32,471 nucleotides of DNA from Deltaproteobacteria bacterium (GTDB taxonomy: Bacteria; Desulfobacterota; JAENJC01), in NCBI GenBank assembly GCA_030646755.1, contig JAUSKU010000085.1, positions 1 through 32,471 on the forward strand, in the 5' to 3' direction. The notes beneath the pieces were generated by a model. That model searched no databases, was not told the DNA's origin, and was given only the letters and a program-made list of their open reading frames with translations. Every line of letters starts with the position of its first letter. Positions within the stretch are counted from its first letter, which is position 1. The translations under genes were made by a program, and so were the position numbers. Positions 1-8,287 of this stretch are shown in pieces.

Positions 1-1
1 T

Positions 2-130
2 CGAGTTTTTGACAGCATTGATGCTCTTGAAAACAATTTATCGTCATCGTTACGGGAAATGGAGTTGGATAGCAAACGTGTGAAGTCTATTGTTGCTTGG
101 CCGTGGATTATTAATTCACTTATGAATTAG
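2..130 (+). CDS. C-terminal tail of an unidentified protein (cut by window edge)
   Basis: An open frame enters from the left edge and ends at a TAG at 128-130, giving 42 residues that end in IVAWPWIINSLMN. The composition looks protein-like: a charged helix-type stretch (ALENNLSSSLREMELDSKRV) followed by an aromatic and hydrophobic end. No family can be named from so short a piece. It is convergent with the next gene and the two 3' ends overlap by 15 bp. It could be chance, since it is short and its start is outside the window. Confidence 0.4.
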   Translation, partial: RVFDSIDALENNLSSSLREMELDSKRVKSIVAWPWIINSLMN

Positions 131-745
131 AAATGGAATAACTTCATCTGGAGAGAATTCAAAAATTACCTTTTTGGCAGAAGTCCAAACATAATATTGG
201 ATAAAATCATTATATTTCAAAGGGTCACCGATCTGTCTCGGTGGGAACTCAAGCGTTCGCGTAGTTTTTTGTGAAAACAACAATGGCTCAACAGACCTAA
301 TACACTTAAGAAACCTTGAGAGATAGCGGTCGGGTTGTTCGTATATATCATCTGCATATTTCTTTGCTTCTGGATTATCGTGCCATATCTTTTCAACTAC
401 CTCCGCATAGCTCCTGTCCTTCTTTTTTTTACGCCATTCTTTTATAATATTGCGTTCTTCTGTTTTAAACGATTGATAATCTTGGCTCAATCCCAACTCT
501 AATTCCGCTTCATTGTGCTTACCAAAAAGTTCAAAGAAATCTCGCACTGTTTGCGATTCTTTATTACTTAAAACATCATAAAATTTTAGAACAGTAGCAA
601 CCTGTTTATAATAAACTTCTGAAACAGGTCCTTTAGATGGTTCAGAAGCACTTATAGGTTCAAATGAAGTTACTAAAAAAAATAATGTTGATAATATGAT
701 AATTAGCGATCTTTGTCGGTTATGGATTATAGGATTGGTAGCCAC
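116..745 (-). CDS. Secreted hypothetical protein with N-terminal signal peptide
   Basis: Function not recognised. The frame stays open up to 787, but I place the start at the GTG at 743-745 because GGAGGT lies 8 nt upstream. This gives 209 residues beginning MATNPIIHNRQR, then a hydrophobic core (SLIIILSTLFFLVTSF) and a small-residue end (EPISASE), a good Sec signal peptide. The mature part is charged and helical, with Lys/Glu-rich stretches (residues about 90-115), and has no visible catalytic motif. No TM segment follows the signal, so it is probably periplasmic or exported. It lies beside a transposon and an Rhs toxin locus, which suggests accessory DNA, but there is no direct functional link. 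Confidence 0.6.
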   Translation of the reverse strand: MATNPIIHNRQRSLIIILSTLFFLVTSFEPISASEPSKGPVSEVYYKQVATVLKFYDVLSNKESQTVRDFFELFGKHNEAELELGLSQDYQSFKTEERNIIKEWRKKKKDRSYAEVVEKIWHDNPEAKKYADDIYEQPDRYLSRFLKCIRSVEPLLFSQKTTRTLEFPPRQIGDPLKYNDFIQYYVWTSAKKVIFEFSPDEVIPFLIHK

Positions 746-852
746 TATAGTCAACCTCCACTGTAATTGATTGAAAACCGGAATCAAAGTAATCCCTCAG
801 ATCATTATAAAGGCGGGTTGCATCACTGCACTCTATACCTATGGGTCATCAG

Positions 853-877
853 TGGGGTCAGACTTAAAGATTGAGTT
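853..877 (+). repeat. Left 25-bp terminal inverted repeat of the transposase element
   Basis: Exact reverse complement of 1845-1869. It covers two of the three bases of the transposase stop codon (876-878). Confidence 0.85.
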
Positions 878-1808
878 ATGCATCTCTCGTCAATGCCTTC
901 ACCGCCGCCTCCAGTTCCTTCTCCACTGCCTCCCCTGCGCGAAGATACGCGGTTACAGCCGCAGGGTCTTTCTGCAAATATGCTGCAATCTCCCGTCCTG
1001 TATATCCATATTCCTTTGCAATGAGACTAAAAAGTCTCCTGACAGTTAATATCTGTGAAGTCCTTCTCCATGATTGCATATCTTCAAGTGATACGTGGTA
1101 CCGTTTCTCTAACGTTCGGCCTATCTTGGACAAGGTGAATTCCTTCTTCCGCCGTTCCTTCTTGATAAACCCTCCATATTTTAAAGCGGTATTTTCTATA
1201 AACTGATCGTCTCCCAGCACCCTATGGTCTATGGTCGCATAGATATCATCTTTTTCTACTGGTACTCCGTCATTCATAAACGCTTTGTACTGCTTCTGCG
1301 CTATGACTTTGTTCTCGGAGAACAGAGCGAGGACCTGTTTTGTGTCGATGATATCCGACCTGTTCTCCTCAGTGAAGTACACTTTATAACTGCTCCAGGG
1401 ATAGTTATCCAGAGTTTCTACAATCTGTGCCCGTAAGGGATTATAGTGGATATATTTAAGTAGGGTCAGTAGATATCGATCCCGGTCGCAGAGGATGGCC
1501 TTATACCTTCCCTGAAAGAGATGGCCAACGGTCTTGTATTTATGGTTATAGTACATGGTGTAGCTTTGGTTGATACCTTGTAGGATTTTAGAGAGCGGGA
1601 CCTCCTGTGTTTCTATCAGTAGATGGACATGGTTGGTCATGAGTACATAGGCATAGATGCGAAAATGATAGCGCTGTTTGTAAGCAGAGATATTATCAAG
1701 GAACTTCCGGTAGTCGAGGGATTCTTTGAATATCTTCTGCTTCTGATTACCACGCGTTATGACGTGATATAAGGCTCCTTCGTATTCTATCCGAGGTTTT
1801 CGGGCCAT
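876..1808 (-). CDS. Y1 (HUH) transposase, IS200/REP-associated family, with C-terminal helix-turn-helix
   Basis: A single-strand DNA transposase of the Y1 class, 310 residues. The N-terminal Transposase_17-type core starts MARKPRIEYEGALYHVITRG. The metal-binding HUH pair is His60/His62 in MTNHVHLLIE. The nucleophile is probably Tyr119 in LLKYIHYNPLRA. Residues about 215-305 form an extra helical domain (TVRRLFSLIAKEYGYTGREI, then AAYLQKDPAAVTAY) resembling a DnaA-type or other HTH DNA-binding fold. This single-domain-plus-HTH layout is typical of chromosomal Y1 transposases longer than IS200 TnpA (about 150 residues). The gene is intact and flanked by perfect inverted repeats, so the element may still be mobile. 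Confidence 0.93.
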   Translation of the reverse strand: MARKPRIEYEGALYHVITRGNQKQKIFKESLDYRKFLDNISAYKQRYHFRIYAYVLMTNHVHLLIETQEVPLSKILQGINQSYTMYYNHKYKTVGHLFQGRYKAILCDRDRYLLTLLKYIHYNPLRAQIVETLDNYPWSSYKVYFTEENRSDIIDTKQVLALFSENKVIAQKQYKAFMNDGVPVEKDDIYATIDHRVLGDDQFIENTALKYGGFIKKERRKKEFTLSKIGRTLEKRYHVSLEDMQSWRRTSQILTVRRLFSLIAKEYGYTGREIAAYLQKDPAAVTAYLRAGEAVEKELEAAVKALTRDA

Positions 1809-1844
1809 GATGGAAGAATAGCAAATAGCATAGATTGTGTCAAC

Positions 1845-1869
1845 AACTCAATCTTTAAGTCTGACCCCA
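1845..1869 (-). repeat. Right 25-bp terminal inverted repeat of the transposase element
   Basis: Exact reverse complement of 853-877, starting 36 bp upstream of the transposase ATG. It probably holds the recognition hairpin and perhaps promoter elements. Beyond it, 1870-1957 shows no feature. Confidence 0.85.
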
Positions 1870-1957
1870 ACTTTCCCCCTGTCACAATCGGCCTTTGTTT
1901 TCCCTGCCTTTGCCCCGTCAGTTGTCGTGGCATGGACTTGTAAAGCTATAGAATAGC

Positions 1958-2203
1958 TTATTTCAGCAAAGTCATGATCATTAAAATAATAAATGGTAAT
2001 GCTATAATAAGTAGAATCTTATTTTTATTTAAGAGATAAATAAAGCATAATATCCCAGCAATTATCCCGCCTAAAGAGTATAAAAAACCGAACCAAGAGT
2101 CCGGCAAATTAACAACTGCTGCTACCATTAGTATCCCGTAAAAGAAAAGCAACATACAACCTAAAAGAAGTATAACTATTCTAAGGATTATTGAGTTCAA
2201 CAT
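1958..2203 (-). CDS. Small three-TM membrane protein; candidate immunity to the PLA2-type Rhs tip
   Basis: 81 residues with three hydrophobic helices (about 4-30, 37-58, 61-80), so probably an inner-membrane protein. No family recognised. Its ATG (2201-2203) directly follows the TAA of the phospholipase-type Rhs fragment (2204-2206) with no gap, so translation is likely coupled. In Rhs and CDI loci the gene just downstream of a toxin tip normally encodes its immunity protein. Membrane location would suit protection against a phospholipid-degrading toxin. The immunity role is inferred from position only. Confidence 0.65.
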   Translation of the reverse strand: MLNSIILRIVILLLGCMLLFFYGILMVAAVVNLPDSWFGFLYSLGGIIAGILCFIYLLNKNKILLIIALPFIILMIMTLLK

Positions 2204-2650
2204 TTAATTACTCCCACAAGCACAGTTTTTCCAGTCAGTTGCCAGCTTTTTATCACATTCCCATGCACAATTACTGAGTATATTAGATATATTCCAGCGG
2301 GTGCTTGCATCAAGGCCACATTTTGCATAACACTCATCATGTGCTTTACAAGCCTGATCATAGCAATCCTTTGGTTGTCCAGGAGTGCTTCCAGGACCAC
2401 AATAGCTACCGTACCACGGTGATTCACCTGAAGGATCAGTAATAGATAAGGGGTTATCTAATGCGTAAACAAATGGATTTAAGTTTGATGGGTTATATAG
2501 AAGTGCACTAAATATGCGATTTGACGAACTACCACATTTGCCAGCCTTTGATGGTGGCCCATTTGCTGGATGCAAGATGGGATCGAATGAAATAAACCTC
2601 CCCGCCGTCGGCTCATAGTACCTGGCCCTGTAGAAGTATTGACAAATCAT
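2204..2650 (-). CDS. Orphan Rhs C-terminal cassette with phospholipase A2-like toxin domain
   Basis: 148 residues. Residues 5-74 copy the end of an Rhs core (YFYRARYYEPTAGRFISFDP, then NPFVYAL, TDPSG) and resemble the same region of the full-length Rhs protein upstream. The tip carries phospholipase A2 hallmarks: calcium loop YCGPG (83-87), the His104-Asp105 pair in CKAHDECY, and the second active-site Asp133 in CAWECDKKL, with paired cysteines. There is no N-terminal core or signal peptide, so alone it is not a complete delivered toxin. Orphan tips of this kind are known in Rhs loci as a reservoir that can recombine onto the main gene. The start ATG follows the TAG of the preceding membrane protein directly; AAAGGG lies about 8 nt upstream, so some translation is possible. 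Confidence 0.8.
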   Translation of the reverse strand: MICQYFYRARYYEPTAGRFISFDPILHPANGPPSKAGKCGSSSNRIFSALLYNPSNLNPFVYALDNPLSITDPSGESPWYGSYCGPGSTPGQPKDCYDQACKAHDECYAKCGLDASTRWNISNILSNCAWECDKKLATDWKNCACGSN

Positions 2651-3004
2651 CTACATGCCCTTTCCCGGCATAGCCATCATATGCCTGAAGTATATTGCAA
2701 CAATGTTAAGAATCAGAGATATCATGGATACAAACAATAAATTTCGAAAATCGCTATTTTCTCGTGTAGAAAGCTGAATACTTACATACGTCGTTATGAT
2801 AAGCGAAATGGCCAATGCCGGATAGATCAGTAAAAAAGCGAAAGGAAGATACAATGCTATTATGAACCCAAACAACGTTGTTATTATTCGAACTACAATT
2901 TCAGGAAGGAAACTATTTTTCATCCATAAAAGAACAGGTGCTAAGACGGTTACTGTATTTACGGCGATAGAAAAGTAAATACCATACCATAGAAATTTAT
3001 TCAT
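2651..3004 (-). CDS. Four-TM membrane protein; candidate immunity to the full-length Rhs toxin
   Basis: 117 residues with about four hydrophobic segments (near 5-27, 33-52, 54-75, 88-106) separated by short charged loops, so an integral inner-membrane protein. No family recognised. It starts 12 bp after the Rhs stop codon. Its Shine-Dalgarno AAGGAGG overlaps the Rhs TAA and lies 6 nt from the ATG, so the two genes are almost certainly co-translated. Position makes it the likely immunity protein for the cysteine-rich Rhs tip. A membrane immunity protein suggests the toxin acts on or at the membrane; that is inference. Confidence 0.7.
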   Translation of the reverse strand: MNKFLWYGIYFSIAVNTVTVLAPVLLWMKNSFLPEIVVRIITTLFGFIIALYLPFAFLLIYPALAISLIITTYVSIQLSTRENSDFRNLLFVSMISLILNIVAIYFRHMMAMPGKGM

Positions 3005-3016
3005 GGTCTCTCCTCC

Positions 3017-6000
3017 TTAAAAAAGCGGACAAGAAGCGTAACAGACAGGATGATCCACTGCCAGCCACTGTGCATCACTAACCCGGTTTAAATACTTGTC
3101 TTTCAAGCAACCTCTTACACAGTTCCACCAGTTACCGTTTAGTAAGCTATTGGTGCAAACAGAATATGCGGTGCATGCTACTTGGCTACCACAGTCGCAA
3201 TCGTTCTTGTAATGAGAGCAGTTCTCTGGAGAGGGAGGCAATAAAGGATAAGGGTAATTAACAATGACGGATTTACCGTAAGGATCGGTATTATTGACAG
3301 GGTCACTTAAAGTATAAATAAAGGGATTTAGCTCTAATGGGCGACTTAGAAGTACATTAAATGAAGGTTCAGATGAGGAACTGCCACAACCTTTCTTTGC
3401 TGGTGGCCCATTTGCAGGATGTAAGATTGGGTCAAACGACGTAAAACGACCCACGACAGAATCATAGTACCTGGCCCGGTAGAAATAAAGCCCCGCCTCT
3501 TTGTCCCATTCTCTGCCGGTATATGTATACGGCTGTTTTACCTTGTTCTTCTGGTCTTTCAGGTTTCCGAATGAGTCGTATTCATAGGTTTGCTGAGTCT
3601 TCCCTGCTGAGTCAGTTAAGGCAACAATGCTTCCCAAAGCATCAGCATGATAGTAGTAAGTGTTCTTTCCGTTAATGACGGCCAGTGGTTCATCAATGCC
3701 AGGGCCGTGGATGTAGCGGTTGCCTGTGCTGTTGCTGCCGTCGTATTCAAGGATGATGTCTTCGTTGTCGTAGACATATTTTGTTGTCGTGGTTGTGCCG
3801 CTTTCAGTGACCTTCTTTTCAATACGTCTTCCGAATGGGTCGTATTTGTATTCGGAAGTTGTTGTTGCGCTGCTTTCTGTCTTGATTACCTTTGTAAGTC
3901 TATTTTCATAATCATACGAATAGCTGTAGATGGTTGTCCCGTCAATCTTTGCTGTAAGGTTGCCGTTTTTGTCGTAGGTATAAGTCCCGCCGTTGGTTAA
4001 GAGTTGATTGGCCTGGTTATAGGTGTAGGCGCTGGATGTATCCGATGTCAGGCGGTTTCCTACCGGATCGTAACTGAAATATTCTTTTTGCTGCTGTGTG
4101 GCGGTAGTTGTCCCGCTTCCTTTGGTGTTTGTGTTGGAGCTATAACCAGGGGTAGAGGACAGGGCCTCAGTAAGTCTATAGATTGAGTCATAGGCATAAG
4201 TATACTTTGTTCCTGTATCCAGGCTTTTTGTGAGGCGGTTTCCGACGTTATCGTGGGTGTAAGCAAAGCTGGCTATGGTTGAGCCACTTGATGTTTTGTG
4301 CGATAAGTTTGTAAGCCTTCCTGATGTATCGTAAGAATAGTTTGCGCTTGTCCCATTCGGCAGGCTTAATTTCGTGCGTCTTCCGAGGGAGTCGTACCGA
4401 TAGGAGTAAGTCTTTCCCCCACCATTGGTAATCTTGGTCAGCCTGTTGGCGCTGTCGTATGAATAGGTGGCTGTTGAGCCTTCGGGGTAGGTCAGCTTTG
4501 TCTTATTGCCGAGGGTATCGTATTGATAGCTTACAGTCCTGCCGCTGGAATCGGTTACACTGGTGGCTTTGCCGTTGGTGTTATAGGTAAATGTATAGGA
4601 ACTATAAGGATTGGATGCCGTTAAAATATTACCCTTTGCATCATACGTAAAGCTGTCGGTTGTGTTGTCTGGATAGGCCTTCTTTGTCAATCTTCCGAGG
4701 CTGTCGTAGGTGTAAGTGACTGAGGCACCATTGCCGTCTATCTTTGAAATCAAATTGCCTTTTGAATCATAAGAGTAGCTTATTGCATTGCCAAGCGGGT
4801 CTGTCTCTTTTACGAGTCTTCCGAGGGTGTCATACTCGTACTTTGTAGCGCTGCCGTTGGCATCAGTTATCGCCGTCAGCTTATCCGTCCCACCTCCGCA
4901 GCTTGAGCAGCCTGTCCCGCCATAGGTGTAAGTTGTTACGTTGCCAAGTGCATCGTTGACCTTTGTAAGCTGGCCTTTGTAGTTGTATTCGTAATAAGTG
5001 ATATTCCCGTTGGCGTCGGTTGATGATGTCTTGTTGCCGTTATTGTCGTAGGTGTTGGTGGTGCTGTTTCCGTTGGGGTCTATGACCTTGACAAGCTGAT
5101 TAAAGCTGTTGTATTCAAACCTTGTCGTTGCCCCGCTTGCATCTGTCTGGCTGGTCATGTTGCCTGCTGTGTCGTAGGTAAATGACGTGGTTGCGCCGGT
5201 TGAATCCTTGATGGATGAAAGATTGCCGCTTTGATCGTAGGTGAACGTCGTCGTTTGCCCTGCTGCGTTTGTGATGCTCGTAACATTTCCCTTGGTGTCA
5301 TACTGATAGCTTGTCGTGCCCCCTGTTGAATCCGTAGTCTTTGTTAAGTTTCCGTTTGCATCATACTCATAGCTTGTTGTTGTACCATCTGCGGCGGAGA
5401 TGCTTGTTGCCTGCCCATAGTTGTTATATGTGTAAGTAGTCGTCTCTCCCAAGGCGTCGGTTGTGGACGCCATGTTGCCGCTTGTGTCGTATGTGTAGCT
5501 GATCGTCGTCCCGTCGGGCTCGCTCTTTGATGTTATGCTCTTGTTTTCGTCATAGATGTAGCTTGTTACCCCATTGTCAGGATCGATCTTCTTTGTAAGC
5601 GTCCCTGCCTGCGTATCATACGAGTATGTCCATTCCCCTCCGTCTTTTTCTTTTACCGTTGTTGTCTTCATAACGCTTGTGTCGTCTGCATAAGGATACA
5701 CGATGCTCTTTACGTTCCCTTCCGGGTCTGTGGATGTGGCGACCCTGTGGTCTTCATCATATGTATAAATAGTCGTGTATCCGTTCGGGTCTGTCTTGCT
5801 CTGCATGAAGGAATTGTCATAGTAAGAGTATGACCAGCTTGTAGGGGTGATTTGCGGATCGCCCGGCTGTGTTGTCACCCCGATAAGGTCATCACCAGAA
5901 TATGTGAAACTGTGGGTGTTGCCGTTAGGGTCGTTGATCGTCGCAATCCTGTGGTCTGCATTGTAGCTTAGGGTCGTTATTCTCCCGGCAGAGTCGGTGA

Positions 6001-8125
6001 TTGTCGTCAGGTCCCCGTCTGTGCTGTACATGAATGTTATGGCATTGCCGTTTCTGTCGGTTATGGCGGAAATCTTCCCTGCGGCGTTGAAGGCGTACCT
6101 TGTGCCTTCTTTGTGGGTTATGGTGCTGTCAGCATTTCTGGTCAGGGTTGAGTAGTCGCCCTGCTGGGAGGTGTAGACTCCATTTGAGTATTCATACAGT
6201 TTCTTCTTGCCGTTGCCGTCCCTGAATACAACCGAGCCGTCGCTGTTTGCTTTTACAGTAATGTCGTAGCTGTGGCTCCATCCCATGCCAAGGGATATGT
6301 TATGCGAATCCTGGCTGGTGTAATATAGGGACATGCTGGCGCTGAGACCGGAGCCTTTTGTGCTGAAGAGTTCTTGATTGTGACTTAAATTTCCTGAAGC
6401 GGTGTTGGCCGAGGAGCCGAAATCAACGTAAAGTCCGCAGGTATTCGGTGGCGGGGGAACTACCTCGAAGTCGATGCTCTTTGTATCCTTGCACGTGTCG
6501 TCTATCTTGGCTTCAAGGGTCGCGGTGTATGTGCCCTCGTCTACGACTTTCCCTTGGGCATCCTTACCGTCCCAAATGACGGTGACAGCAGTGCCGATAC
6601 CCTCGTATTCTTTGCCCGCTAAAGTTACCTTCCATGATATCGTCTTCCCCGAACTGTCGAATATCTCTCCCGTAAGGAGAATATTCCCGCCGGACGAGGG
6701 GTCTATCAGCTTGTCGTTTCCGTCGAAGCTCGTTATCTTGATGTCGCAACCATAAACCTTAATGCCTAATTCTTTTTTGTCTTTGCAGAGCCCGTCATTC
6801 GTTGTCATGTTAAGTTCAGCTTTATAGTCACCATCGGGGACAACTTGGCCGATGTTGTCTCTCCCACTCCAACCTGCGGATACGTCTTTGCCGCTTCCGC
6901 TACTCGTATTTCTGATATTCCCTGTGCTGTCTTTTATGTCTATGGTCCAGCTTAGAGGTTTGCCGGAGGCATTGCCTATTATACCTGTGAGGTATGCGCT
7001 TTCCTTGTACGGATTGATGGTTGTCTTGTCTGTGTTAAAGCTTTCGATCTTATCGCATACGGTTTTTACGGTTACAGATATTTCTTTTATATCCAAGCAT
7101 TTCCCGTCACTCGTCTTGGCACTGAGTACTACAGTGTAATTGCCGTCGGGAAGGACTTTGCCGATGCTGTCTCTTCCGCCCCAAGTGTATCCATCGAATG
7201 AACCCGTATACCAATTGGAGGTCGTTATAAGGCCTCCGTCTTTTTTTATTTCTACTTTCCATGAATTTGCGATATTTGTATTAATCTTTCCGGTTAATTT
7301 GACGCTTTCTGTGTATGGATTAAATATTGTCTTGTCGGCAGTGAAGCTCTCTATACTGTTGCATGACCTGTTTACTGTAATAGGCAGTTCTTTTGTGACA
7401 ATGCATTTCTCATCCCCGCTCTTGGCGGTCAATATTGCGGTATAGACGCCTTCCGGGACGACATCCCAATAATAACCATATCTTCCCCCCCAACCATATC
7501 CGTCAAACATCCAGCCGTTCCAACCTGAGTCTGCAACTGTCCAACTGCCTTTCTTGATCTCCATCCTCCGGTAGTTCGTGTTAATTACGTTCCATGAGAA
7601 GTTAACGCTTTCCGTGTATGGATTGAATGTCGTCTTGTCGGCAGAAAAACTCTCTATTTGAGTTGTGCAAATAAACTGAGTTTTAAGCTCTTTTGTTAGG
7701 GTACATGAAGACGATGTGTCGTTTGTTCCGCCGCCACATAACAGATATTGCCACCCCCCCGGTGAATAGTAATTACAATTGCACTTCATGTCATAATGAT
7801 CTGCTCCGTAATAATCCACCCAAGCAAGGGAATCATCTACACAATAGTATCCCTTGTTATTAATACTGTAATATGAACATCCATCTGGTCCTTCCCAACC
7901 AAAACTGCCCAGAGAGGATATCGAATACGTTCCTCCGCATATCTGCCAAACCTTAAAACCGCCACTTACAGATTCAATCTCGTATTTGCACCCCGCCATG
8001 GCGGGATTGTTTTTTATCCAATTGTCCACATCCTGAGATGTGTAGTCGGCAAATGAGGGAATTGGTATCAAACCACAGATAGTGCATATCAAAAAGAATA
8101 GTGCCATAAACTTGATATTTTTCAC
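3017..8125 (-). CDS. Secreted Rhs/YD-repeat polymorphic toxin with Ig-like N-terminus and cysteine-rich tip
   Basis: 1702 residues. The start is GTG (8123-8125) with GGAGGT 5 nt upstream. Layout: Sec signal peptide (1-26, ending PIPSFA); a Cys-rich segment (45-152); four FlgD/Ig-like repeats (about 157-556, each with a core like GWGGRD..G.V.PDG.Y); a DUF6531-like Rhs N-terminal part (about 565-700); many YD repeats (about 700-1480, e.g. YEYDANGNLTK); the Rhs core (YYYHADALGSIVALTD, then GLYFYRARYYDSVVGRFTSF); and core end TDPYG near 1617. The final 85 residues are unique, with nine cysteines and no recognised toxin family. The YD shell encloses the tip in known Rhs proteins. A Sec signal rather than a PAAR domain argues against direct type VI loading. 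A promoter lies just upstream. Confidence 0.92.
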   Translation of the reverse strand: MKNIKFMALFFLICTICGLIPIPSFADYTSQDVDNWIKNNPAMAGCKYEIESVSGGFKVWQICGGTYSISSLGSFGWEGPDGCSYYSINNKGYYCVDDSLAWVDYYGADHYDMKCNCNYYSPGGWQYLLCGGGTNDTSSSCTLTKELKTQFICTTQIESFSADKTTFNPYTESVNFSWNVINTNYRRMEIKKGSWTVADSGWNGWMFDGYGWGGRYGYYWDVVPEGVYTAILTAKSGDEKCIVTKELPITVNRSCNSIESFTADKTIFNPYTESVKLTGKINTNIANSWKVEIKKDGGLITTSNWYTGSFDGYTWGGRDSIGKVLPDGNYTVVLSAKTSDGKCLDIKEISVTVKTVCDKIESFNTDKTTINPYKESAYLTGIIGNASGKPLSWTIDIKDSTGNIRNTSSGSGKDVSAGWSGRDNIGQVVPDGDYKAELNMTTNDGLCKDKKELGIKVYGCDIKITSFDGNDKLIDPSSGGNILLTGEIFDSSGKTISWKVTLAGKEYEGIGTAVTVIWDGKDAQGKVVDEGTYTATLEAKIDDTCKDTKSIDFEVVPPPPNTCGLYVDFGSSANTASGNLSHNQELFSTKGSGLSASMSLYYTSQDSHNISLGMGWSHSYDITVKANSDGSVVFRDGNGKKKLYEYSNGVYTSQQGDYSTLTRNADSTITHKEGTRYAFNAAGKISAITDRNGNAITFMYSTDGDLTTITDSAGRITTLSYNADHRIATINDPNGNTHSFTYSGDDLIGVTTQPGDPQITPTSWSYSYYDNSFMQSKTDPNGYTTIYTYDEDHRVATSTDPEGNVKSIVYPYADDTSVMKTTTVKEKDGGEWTYSYDTQAGTLTKKIDPDNGVTSYIYDENKSITSKSEPDGTTISYTYDTSGNMASTTDALGETTTYTYNNYGQATSISAADGTTTSYEYDANGNLTKTTDSTGGTTSYQYDTKGNVTSITNAAGQTTTFTYDQSGNLSSIKDSTGATTSFTYDTAGNMTSQTDASGATTRFEYNSFNQLVKVIDPNGNSTTNTYDNNGNKTSSTDANGNITYYEYNYKGQLTKVNDALGNVTTYTYGGTGCSSCGGGTDKLTAITDANGSATKYEYDTLGRLVKETDPLGNAISYSYDSKGNLISKIDGNGASVTYTYDSLGRLTKKAYPDNTTDSFTYDAKGNILTASNPYSSYTFTYNTNGKATSVTDSSGRTVSYQYDTLGNKTKLTYPEGSTATYSYDSANRLTKITNGGGKTYSYRYDSLGRRTKLSLPNGTSANYSYDTSGRLTNLSHKTSSGSTIASFAYTHDNVGNRLTKSLDTGTKYTYAYDSIYRLTEALSSTPGYSSNTNTKGSGTTTATQQQKEYFSYDPVGNRLTSDTSSAYTYNQANQLLTNGGTYTYDKNGNLTAKIDGTTIYSYSYDYENRLTKVIKTESSATTTSEYKYDPFGRRIEKKVTESGTTTTTKYVYDNEDIILEYDGSNSTGNRYIHGPGIDEPLAVINGKNTYYYHADALGSIVALTDSAGKTQQTYEYDSFGNLKDQKNKVKQPYTYTGREWDKEAGLYFYRARYYDSVVGRFTSFDPILHPANGPPAKKGCGSSSSEPSFNVLLSRPLELNPFIYTLSDPVNNTDPYGKSVIVNYPYPLLPPSPENCSHYKNDCDCGSQVACTAYSVCTNSLLNGNWWNCVRGCLKDKYLNRVSDAQWLAVDHPVCYASCPLF

Positions 8126-8165
8126 AATATACCTCCATGATCTAAAGAAAAAAAATATGGATTTG

Positions 8166-8195
8166 ACTATAGGATGAGGTTTATTAGAATGTCAA
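8166..8195 (-). promoter_or_regulatory. Sigma-70 promoter of the Rhs operon
   Basis: On the minus strand, TTGACA (8190-8195), an 18-bp spacer and TATAGT (8166-8171), about 40 bp upstream of the Rhs GTG. The -35 is a perfect consensus and the -10 has one mismatch. Confidence 0.6.
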
Positions 8196-8215
8196 GCAAT
8201 TTTTTTGCCTCATCC
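8172..8215. promoter_or_regulatory. Inverted repeat straddling the Rhs -35 box (possible operator)
   Basis: GGATGAGG (8172-8179) and CCTCATCC (8208-8215) are perfect complements. They flank the -35 box, with one arm inside the promoter spacer. This could be a repressor site; no regulator gene is adjacent. Confidence 0.35.
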
Positions 8216-8262
8216 GCAGAATCTGTGGGTAAATGTTAGGATAAAATATTGATCGCATTGCC

Positions 8263-8281
8263 TTCCGATAGTGTATCGGAA
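8263..8281 (-). terminator. Hairpin after the EcfA-like gene (weak terminator candidate)
   Basis: TTCCGATA-GTG-TATCGGAA, a perfect 8-bp stem with a 3-nt loop, starts 7 bp beyond the stop of the ATPase gene that ends the pil cluster. There is no clear U-tract on the minus strand, so intrinsic termination is unproven. Confidence 0.3.
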
Positions 8282-8287
8282 AGAATC

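Larger units (their letters stand above)
853..1869 (-). mobile_element. Single-gene Y1-transposase element with perfect 25-bp terminal inverted repeats
   Basis: A 1017-bp unit bounded by inverted repeats at 853-877 and 1845-1869, identical over 25 bp (outer end TGGGGTCAGACTTAAAG). It contains only the Y1 transposase gene. The left repeat overlaps the transposase stop codon, so end and gene are fused. No target-site duplication is visible, as expected for HUH transposases. The outer bases TGGGGTCAG resemble ends I recall flanking similar transposases in Desulfobacterota and Nitrospirota; that is memory, not a search. Confidence 0.75.

Noticed and set aside
2197..2427. 76-residue minus-strand frame overlapping the PLA2 tip
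   Set aside because: Lies in another frame of the PLA2 domain, whose catalytic motifs clearly identify the real frame.
3647..4266. Open frames on both strands inside the Rhs YD-repeat region
   Set aside because: They are shadows of the repetitive YD codons; no ribosome sites and no protein-like motifs.
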